Assembly: GCA_027596035.1 (NCBI GenBank) | Contig: JADGJA010000229.1 | Span: 1-28,880, forward strand | Direction of reading: 5' to 3' | DNA length: 28,880 nucleotides | Source: Thoreauomyces humboldtii | Taxonomy: Eukaryota > Chytridiomycota > Chytridiomycetes > Spizellomycetales > Powellomycetaceae | Part shown: in pieces, positions 18,570 to 26,699 of the stretch | Position numbering within the stretch: position 1 is the first letter of the stretch | Layout: each line of letters begins with the position of its first letter | Position numbers and translations under genes: made by a program | The notes under the pieces: generated by a model | The model's input: the letters and a program-made list of their open reading frames with translations, nothing else | Databases searched by the model: none | What the model was told of the DNA's origin: nothing

Positions 18570-20110
18570 ATGGAAGACCTCCGGGAGATTTACGAGGCGT
18601 TCTGCGCGTTTGGGTCCAACCGTAACCTGAGCACCTCGAACGATGTGGCCGGTCCTACCATGGATGGTAAGACCGAAGTATGCAATCTTCACCTCGTCCG
18701 GCGTTCTTTTGCTGAAAGTGGCAACTTGACAGGGTCCAAGTTTGCGAAATTCGCTCGTGACAACAAGCTTATCGATAACAAAAAGGTCACGACTACTGAC
18801 GTCGACATCATTTTCAACAAGGTGACATACTTATCTGGCATCGAAAGCCTAGTTCGTGTTGAGCATGCAGTTTCTCATCCCCTTTGATTGCTAAAAAGGT
18901 CAAGCCAAAGGGCGCGCGCAAACTTGACTGGAACACCTTCCTGGAGGGCTTGACTCTGATCGCTGAGAAGAAGAACCCTGGAAAGCAAGGCAAGGATGCT
19001 TTGGACTCCCTTGTCGGCTTGATCATCAAGAAGGGCGGCGGTCCCATCGCTACCGGAACTGTAAGCTTTTGGGATCGTAATTGTGTCGTGTAAAGGAGTT
19101 GAAGACCTAACACCAGGCTCTTCCAGGCCCCCAAGAATGATGCCATCACCGACCGTCTGACCGATACCTCCAAGTACACCGGAACCCACAAGCTCCGGTT
19201 CGATGAAGGTTGGTGTCGAACCGTACAGTAGCTTCTGGGTCGATGGTGCACGGCTGACGCATTTCTCTCTGCTCCTATTCAGCCGGCCAGGGCAGAGGAG
19301 CTGCCGGTCGCGGTACGTATCTACTCTCCTTTACATGTCAGTTCGTTGGTAACTCGCCGCTAAAACGTGCGCGCCTGTCAATCCAGATCGACCGTCAGGC
19401 ACATCTGACCTCTCCCAGATCACGAACCGCGAGGAAACCTCCCTCCGCGGTCTTCCCGTGTCGATCGATCCCAACGAAAGATCCTCCAACTCGCCCGGAA
19501 AGAGGGCGCACGCGAACGTCGTTACGGCCAGCTCGGAACAGCTGGGTGCGTCAAGTATAATTCTTGACTTCCTTTTCGGTTGTCCCCCGTTTTTCCGGGC
19601 ATCTCTTTGCTAAACCTTCCTTTGGTGCGTTTGTTCTTTTTCACAGACCAGGCTGCGAATAAGCCGAAAGCTACCAAGCTTGGGTCTTCCACGAAACTTG
19701 GATCCTCTTCTAGCTTGGCCCAGAGCAAGACCGGTAGCAAGAGCGACATCAGCAAGTCTTACGGAGCTGTATGTATCGGTGTTGACACACTTCTGACGGA
19801 GTCTCGATAGCTAACCCAATCGTCCTCCAGAACACCGGAAAAGCTGGTGGGTCGGTGTTTGACCGCTTGACCGACACTTCTGGTGTAAGTCAACAAACCC
19901 TTTCTGCTTGACCGAAGGCTTGGTTGTGATTCTTATCCTCCATTCGCAAATTTCTCTCAGTACACCGGAGCGCACAAGCAGCGGTTCAACGCCGACGGCA
20001 GCGGTCGCGGGATCGCCGGTCGGGATTCCCCTGCTAAAGGTGCCACCGCTACCAACACCAAGTACCGCGGTGGAGACGTGAAGGACCTCTCTCAGATCCT
20101 CCGCAGTTAG
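18570..20110 (+). CDS. TPPP: TPPP/p25-alpha protein with duplicated C-terminal module
   Basis: TPPP proteins bind and bundle microtubules, and across eukaryotes their presence tracks the flagellum. Nine exons in phase: 18570-18666, 18733-18821, 18899-19060, 19127-19208, 19283-19312, 19387-19545, 19647-19768, 19831-19884 and 19961-20110, 314 residues. Residues 1-145 form a complete p25-alpha domain: an EF-hand-like start LREIYEAFCAFG, SKFAKFARDNKLID, VDIIFNKVKPKGARKLDW, then the signature DRLTDTSKYTGTHKLRFDE at 125-143. It continues GQGRGAAGR and reaches DLSQI. After a Lys/Ser-rich linker the signature recurs as DRLTDTSGYTGAHKQRFN from 258, again followed by GSGRGIAGRD and DLSQILRS at the end. 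So the protein carries one full and one partial p25-alpha unit; animal TPPPs have one. The frame stays open for 68 codons past the TAG stop. Confidence 0.93.
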
Positions 20111-20293
20111 GATGCTGTACCAGACCTCATCTTTCTTGATCTCAGCCTTCTGTCCATTCTGAAAAATCTGTACGACTTGTTGAATCGGTATCGAGGAGCC
20201 TTCGAGGGCAGGGAGTTTGAAAGCGCCAGGAAGGGACAGGTCGTGCTCTCGGAGAAGACAGCCAGACGCGAGATGAATCGGCTGCAGTATATA
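20111..20293. other. Tail-to-tail gap between TPPP and INTS4
   Basis: 183 bases between the TPPP stop and the INTS4 stop on the other strand. The plus strand is open in the TPPP frame after its stop, to a TAG at 20317-20319, and reads as a plausible protein (for example VVLSEKTARREMNRLQ). The minus strand is also open in one frame. I do not call a gene. Confidence 0.4.
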
Positions 20294-23200
20294 TTACAGT
20301 GCAGGTATGGGTATGCCTAGCAGCGGACTCTGTCCAGCGCGGAGATTGGGCAGGATCTCAAGATCATCCAAGTGTTCTATTGGTATCAAGACTACGAGGT
20401 TGATCCGAGCCGGCAGAAGCGGCCGTTTTGGACGCTGCAAGTCGTAAGCGAGGTATTCTCCAGCTGGGACGAGATCCCGAGGGCTGATATGAAACAGCCG
20501 ACGGTTGCTTGAGTGCTGGGTATAGTTGAAGAGCTTTGTTAATGATGAACTAAATCCCATGCGGGACGAATGTGGTCTTACCAAGAATGCTACCATTTCC
20601 GGGTCGGCGATGTTCACGAGGTATCCTACGGAGTCGGAACCTGCATCAGCAGGTTGTAAGGCAGTCGCTCTTATTATTTTGGGCGCTTGAATGACAGGGG
20701 GCGAGAATGCCTAGCATCAAATGCGTGAGCAAGTTGAACCCCGTGGGAGCTCTGCAGACTTTGAACCAACCTCCAAGATGTCCAAGACTTGAGGAAGCGA
20801 GAAAGGCTCAGTTGCTAGAGTCGCAGCCAGCTGCGTTACAGACGAAGTTGGTGACGGGGTTGCATCTTGCCCTCTGTGACTGTACAGATGGCCATTAGAT
20901 GCGGCTCCGGAGTTGGTTGTATAACTGACGGTTACCTATCAGCAACCAGATAGCGTTGCAGGAGAGCATCGATGGTCTTCTCGGTACTATAACACGACCT
21001 ATGTAAGTCATCGCATCCCATGAACCTACATCCAAGAAGACTCACACATTGCCGACAGCTAAAATCCACGCAATATGTGCAAACAGTCGATAAGTTGCGA
21101 GGGCATACTTCATCGAACGCGATAGACCAACGTATAGCGTCGACATGATATAGCTGCGCTCAAGAAGCGCCGCAGCATCACGCGCGATAGTACCCTTGGC
21201 GTTTGGTGTCCGAAGTTGCTGTCGGATCTGCAAATGCTCGTCAATTTCTTGTGTGAGGAAGATTGGCCAGGAGAACGTACGGCCATGAATAGATGTGCGC
21301 ATCGAAGAGAATCCGCCGTGAAGCGCTTGCAAGCGTTGTCGCCGGTACTCAATTTGTCCATCTGTCGCATATTCCTATCATTGGGACTGGTCAGGCCCGT
21401 ATGCGCTACATGAAAGCCCGCAAGGTTGCATTGGTCTCGTACTTCTCAAGAGCCACTCGAGCTCCACTGGATGTAGATGGCGGATGATCCATATTGTCAG
21501 ACTCAGGTGTAAGTGATGAAGTCGATATTGTCGGCAGATGGGTATCGACATTTGATGGAATAGTTTCGGTAGTCGGAGTGGCCTTCGAAGAAAGAACAAA
21601 TTAAGCATTTCGCGCGGCATGACATCCAATATGACGGATCTACCGTAGCTTTGAATACCAGATCTGGGTATTTGGCTTTTATGTACAAAGCGTGTTGTTT
21701 GATGAACCCGGGAAAAACGAGAGACTTGACAGCGTCGGCGCTAAGCAGACATATAAGACGGTTTGTGTCTAAGGGTAAAGTGAGCTCGGAGAGACGGTGG
21801 TCGGATTCTTTTGAATTTTCATGCACAACTTACAATTCACGTTGGCAACGTCTTGCTCCCTCGGAAGGTATTTGGGATCAAGATTCAGCATCGACGGCAA
21901 AAGTTTCTCTACCCAAGAGATATTCATGTTAAAAGGCATAAGACAGGGATTATCAATCCTTGGGTCGTACCAATGAATGGAGCGTTCGTTCGACCCAAGT
22001 TCTGCAGACACCGGTGGACAGAAGGAATGTCTTCCGGATATCGATGTACACCCTGACAAAGCAGGTCGATAATCTGGTTCGCAACCGCTGGACTGTGTGC
22101 CTTCGCGACTCTGGATCCAGAGCGAATCAGTTTGTAGTATCGATGATGGCGCTCTCCACTTGAAATTCCGTACGTACCCAAAAAACCGATGAGCAGCGCG
22201 ACGAACGTCTGCGCTAGAATCTTGCAAGACCATGGACATGGCCCTGATTTGATCGGCACCGAGTGTGATTGTCTGTGCTAGCGCAAGCTGGTGAAAACTC
22301 ACGATAGCATTCAATCGAACGCTTTCAGCCTCATCGTTGAACATGTCTGTGCGACGCCAGCAGATATCAGCATGAGTTGGGGTTCTCGTCCCGATGAAAG
22401 AATCGCATTGTTCTAACCAACAAAAAATTGCAAGCCGGCAGCCGTGAGCTTAAAATTTTGGACGCTGAGACTCGTAAGAGAATCTGTCAAAAGCGTCAGA
22501 AGGCAAACGGAAGGGCCCTGTTACACGCACTGTTCTTACCAACGGTCGCATTTCGCACAGCTTCATATTCGTCCTCCATGCCGTGCACGAAGGCACCGCA
22601 CGCCGCAGGATCTATTGGCGTGGTAGGGGCTGTCCGACCTTTGTCCTGAGAGTTTGCCACATGAAAAAAGTTGTCAGAAAATGCTGGTCAACGACGACAA
22701 GGAGGCATCGATCGCGTAGGTCTTTCTTCCTTACCTGCTTGTTGGACCCCATCTGTTCCTTGCGCAGGGATTGTAACAACAGACGGAGAGAGACCCCGCT
22801 GAATGTTCCAAGATACACAAACGCCTGATTACATAAAACATAGTGAGACAACACGTTCCCATTCCAAACTTGAGTTCATCCGGACCTTTGCTCGAACAGT
22901 GGACGAAGGATCGACGAGCCTCCCACAGAAAGCCATGAATATCGCATCCAGAGTAGGACTTACAGTTCCCGTAGAAGTTTTCGATCTCGTAGAATGAAGT
23001 TTCGCCATATGCCTGGAGAAGGAAGATCATCAGAGACAGGAAGGTGCAAGAGAGAAAGCACTTCCTCGCTGACCATAAAAGATGAAGCGCAAGAAAGCGC
23101 ACGTCCTCGCTATCATCGTCCAATAGCGCAATGACCGTTTCCAGCAGCTGGGCGTCGTCATACGAGCGAGGCTCTAACCTACCAAGGAGAGTTTTCAAGA

Positions 23201-23520
23201 CGGCCTATCGATTCCAAGAATCGTTACTCGGCGTTGAGTCGATTGCCCAGAGGAAGGAAAAGCCAACAGCATACCACGCGGACAAGTGGCGTTCCATTCT
23301 TGACCATCCATTGAAGCGCATCGTTCATCGGTCTATCATCGTCCTTCTTCCTCCGACTGCTTCCGACCTGCGGAACGGCATGATGCGCCGAACATGCGGC
23401 CCACATGGTCAGGGCCGCGCAACGGCTACGTGAATCTGGCCACAAGAAAGCATCCTGGAAACTTCCGAACGAGGGATCGGGAAGCCGCGGAAGCGTTCGA
23501 TGCTGCAGATCCAGCGGCAT
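20294..23520 (-). CDS. INTS4: Integrator complex subunit 4 (INTS4) orthologue
   Basis: INTS4 is a HEAT-repeat scaffold that, in animals, pairs with the INTS9-INTS11 endonuclease for snRNA 3'-end cleavage and promoter-proximal termination. Firm exons, in phase: 23454-23278, 23204-23062, 23012-22886, 22824-22735, 22645-22540, 22483-22418, 22346-22178, 22110-21971, 21908-21834, and one starting at 21768. Landmarks against human INTS4 (recalled): ACGAFVHGMEDEYEAVR (human ACGAFVHGLEDEMYEVR), VDMFNDEAESVRLNAI (human VDMFNDEIEEVRLQSI), LQDSSADVRRAAH (human LEDSSRDIREALH), RCLQNLG, and FTADSLRCAHLF in the C-terminal half. Further downstream pieces (about 21510-21412, 21361-21281, 21246-21040, 20720-20585 and a last exon ending at 20294) clearly belong, but I could not join all of them in phase. 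The N-terminal 80-100 residues are unresolved: an open exon around 23810-23720 and another near 23640-23500 are candidates. HEAT-type XVRXXAL patterns recur throughout. Confidence 0.85.
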
Positions 23521-23779
23521 CAGGATACTTCCTCAGATGGGAACATGACTCGAAAGCCCCCACTCGCACCTCCAAGATCCCTGAAAGAAAGAGACCGACG
23601 CATTCCTGAAGGAATCATGGTTAGACCGTTGATCCGTTCTCTCCATGACTTCAAACAATCAAGCATCCTTAATCATGAAAGAAAATGAATGTCCCCGGCT
23701 AGAACTCACGGGTGGAAGGGTTCCGAGAAAAGTCAACAATCGCGGAGCAAGAGAAGATGACGATGTCGCCACGCAACTA

Positions 23780-24299
23780 GATATGGCACTCAGAAGGGAT
23801 CCTGACGGCAGGAAGGGTGTCGTTGCCTTATCCATTTACGTTCTGCCAGAACTTTTATCAGGCAATTGCCCTGGGAATTCGGGACCACCGACCCCACAAC
23901 TCTTTTGTTGCTTTTGTCGGCTCCTACTTCTCAAAGCCCACCTGGCGGCGGTGTTAAGCTTCTACCTTTTGAAAGAGAATGCCTCGATTCTATCTCTGTC
24001 ACCATCTTTACTTCGCAGGTCTTTCCACAGGTCTGGGGCACTTTTGCCTCAGACGTTCGAAGTTTCGGACATCGAAGCCGGCGTCAGACAGCTGCTGCTG
24101 AGCAGCTGCGGCGGACCGAAGTCTAGAAATACATCAAAGTCGCTCCATAGAAGGTCAAACGAAGCAGCTACTGCTCGGCGCATCGATTGACTGTTCACGA
24201 TGACATGTTACATAAATACGGTGAACCTCTCACAACGCAAAACTTTCCCTACGTCGGCCAACTTGCCCCCTTCTACCACCTTCTGGTAATAATAGGATG
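23780..24299. other. Unassigned stretch with small minus-strand open frame
   Basis: Between the INTS4 5' region and the end of the next minus-strand gene. A 44-residue frame with a normal ATG runs from 24183 to 24049 on the minus strand, rich in Ser and Leu (…LLSSSCLTPASMSETSNV). It could be the first exon of INTS4 or a chance frame; no splice joins it convincingly. A long plus-strand open stretch (23645-24190) is judged antisense noise. Confidence 0.3.
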
Positions 24300-26305
24300 T
24301 CAAACTTCGTCGATACTACCCTGTACGGACTCCAGAAACATCGCTTCGAGCTTTCGCTTCTGTGCCTGAGCGAAAAGACAGATTGCTTAGAAGCGAACAC
24401 ATGGCCAGTTACCATTCCCTTCCGACCCGCGTAAGGGGAACCTGTACCCTTGTGACAGGAGGACCGATGGGGACCTCTTTTTTCGGCTTCCGGGTGCGAC
24501 CAGATTGCCTCGATCTAATCGAGGTCGGTATGGGGCCAGGCGGTGCCTGTTCCAGGACTGTGGGGCGGATTGGATCGTCGATCACGATCACCTCTGGTTG
24601 CGAGGGTCGTGATGACGGGGTCGGCGTAGCAGAAGCGGGTAGTATGACCGGAGGAGGGAAGTCGTTCCAGCTAATGATAAGCAAAAAGGAGTGTAAGACT
24701 CTACGGTCTTTGCGGACAAAAGAGAGTTCAATATCTTACCTGTCGTCCTCCAAATCTAAATGATAAGACGGAGGCACGAGGTTCCTAACACATCGTAGCT
24801 TTTGACGGGATGCGGGAGCGGCTTTTGAAAAGAGATCGACCACCGCCATCAATCGATTGATATCATTAAGATCGCGACCGCGTGGGCCAAACTTTACCAG
24901 ATACGGTAGCTAGTGTGGAGTCGAGCGCAACCGTCGAAGCTGCGGGCCGCCGCGGAGGGCTTCTGGACCCTGGATTGAGAACGTCGATCATTTCTAGCTT
25001 CGATCAACCGGTCAAGTTTGCGAACGTCAATAACGTAGATACCCACCGCAGACAGAGGCATGTGCTACGCAAGTCATGGTGCCTGGTGGACTCTTTTGAA
25101 TGACGGGCTGTCCCGTCGGAGGAATGTTTTCCTTGATCTCGGTGCAAGCCTTCTTGACGAGATCGTGGACTTTGGCGTATTCGACTGCCATGTCCGATCG
25201 AACTCGCTCGGTAATTTCCCGGACCATGGCTTCGATGAGTGTGATGGATGTTTCGTTCATCGCTTTTGTGGATCCCCGATCTCTGGCCTCCGCGGCCAAC
25301 AAAACTTGGATCTCTTTCTGACGTGTCAGGATCTGCTCGCTGGCCTTAGGAATGATGATGGAAGTCAGTGATGCAGATGTCTCGAGTAATATCTGCGGAG
25401 GACTTGACTCGGAGTCACCAGAGCGAGATTGCCAACTTGGACGGTGACTGCCTGGAGCTCGCCACGCACGGTCACATCGAGACGCTCCATGGCGCCTTCC
25501 AGTCGAGTGAATCCCTGTTCTTGTGCTGACGAAACTTTTTGAACTTCAGAGACGAGAAGACTCGCGCCTTCTCCAGCATCTTCATCTGGGTAGCATACCC
25601 GTTGCGTCTCGGTCCTGCACACTTCGGACGTCCTCCGAGGTCGCTTCCCTGACCGTGGCGACCTGGCGTATGGCGACCCTCATCTGCCTGAGCATCTCGC
25701 CCATGACGCCCTCGAGGTCTTTTTTGAGCATGAAGACGTCGCGGACACAGTATAGCCCTTCGCGGCCACCACCACCACCACCTCCTCCTCCTCCTCCGTC
25801 GCGGAGGGTTGAGGTCAGGGACGACGTCGGGCAGGGTCTGGGGACGTTGCGGACGGGAAGGTATCCATCCATGCCGGACCGCTTCGAGAATTGAGATGTC
25901 CCGGCGAGCTGCATGTACGCCGGAGGCTTTGCCAGCTGACTGAGATCGAACTGCTTTGGTTGGAAGGAGTCAGCGTCAGTCAGCAATTGCTCGAGCCGTT
26001 GCTCGTCTCGTTGTGGGGTAAGAGTGATACCTTCTCGGTTGTGGCGGTACTTGCACGTGGCTGGTAGGACACGCAAAAAATTCAGTGGGTCGCACATGGC
26101 AATCTGCAGAGGGCAAGATGCAATTTCCCACGTTTCCGCTACTGCTACCTGTCCCTAGGGAGAGCCTTGAGGTGGACGGGGTGGAGGTGAAGATTGGAGG
26201 CGATGCGCTGCTCCCACCCTGATGCGGCTGTGAAGCCGAGTGACGGGAGGACGAGAGCGAGGATGAGCTGGGCATGCTTGTCCCTGGTATCCGTTGCGTA
26301 GACAT
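24300..26305 (-). CDS. Unrecognised coiled-coil protein, multi-exon
   Basis: I do not recognise this family. Reading from the ATG at 26305, the product opens with a Ser/Thr/Pro-rich region. It continues from MCDPLNFLRVLPATCKYRHN through FDLSQLAKPPAYMQLAG to an 11-residue poly-Gly run (about 25805-25770). Two helical coiled-coil exons follow, 25543 to about 25405 and 25344 to about 25085, both rich in Glu, Gln, Lys and Val. Then comes LPYLVKFGPRGRDLNDINRL (exon 24909-24740), a Pro-rich segment with EVIVIDDP and a basic SGRTRKPKKE (exon 24670-24448), and a terminal exon 24365-24300 ending SIDEV. Splices between the last three exons are in phase. The 5' join (26131-26104) would need a 28-base intron, so translation may really start at the Met at 26097. 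The VIVIDDP patch resembles SUMO-interacting motifs. The architecture suggests a scaffold, possibly nuclear, but no function is assigned. Confidence 0.6.
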
Positions 26306-26699
26306 GGTTGCAGTTCCGTTCAGTTCACGAGTCAGGAAGAAAGCGGAAGGGTTGCAGAAACAGGACAAGAAACCACGGGAGAGGCGTCCGGTTGCGTCGG
26401 ACCCCCAGCGAGGAGCTGATGAGTCACTGTCCAAAAAATAAATCGCGTTGGGGGCGATCTCTCTCTCATCCCTTTCCCCATCTCCCTTCCCTTCATCCAT
26501 CGCCTTCACACCCCACTTTCCGATCTCCCATGCCCCGCCCTTTCCCCACATACGTACATCACCCAAGCAGCCATGTGAAAGGCGAAAGGACGCATCACAA
26601 CAGATCCGGCCATTGACAAAACCCGCCTACGATACACTTCATACCTTTCTCTTCCTTTGACATTGTTCTTCTTGCTTTCTTTCTGTACTGCACTGTACC
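26306..26699. promoter_or_regulatory. Divergent promoter, coiled-coil gene and LYS4
   Basis: 394 bases between two start codons facing outward. The LYS4 side is C/T-rich (26455-26530 and 26640-26690). A TGAGTCAC/TGACTCAT element is at about 26420-26427 (GATGAGTCACTG), matching the core TGAGTCA bound by Gcn4/CpcA-type bZIP activators of amino-acid biosynthesis, about 280 bases upstream of the LYS4 ATG. Confidence 0.55.
26419..26427 (+). promoter_or_regulatory. Candidate Gcn4/CpcA site upstream of LYS4
   Basis: The palindromic core TGAGTCA sits in GATGAGTCACTG. In fungi this is the binding site for the general amino-acid control activator (Gcn4, CpcA, Cpc1), which commonly controls lysine genes. 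Position about 275 bases before the LYS4 start fits, but a 7-base match can occur by chance. Confidence 0.45.

Noticed and set aside
20325..20512. Plus-strand reading with many aromatic residues (VFYWYQDYEVDP)
   Set aside because: It is codon-register antisense to the last INTS4 exon, which gives the more typical protein and continues the gene.
23645..24190. 181-codon plus-strand frame
   Set aside because: No motif, and it overlaps the 5' part of INTS4 on the minus strand; composition is consistent with antisense noise.
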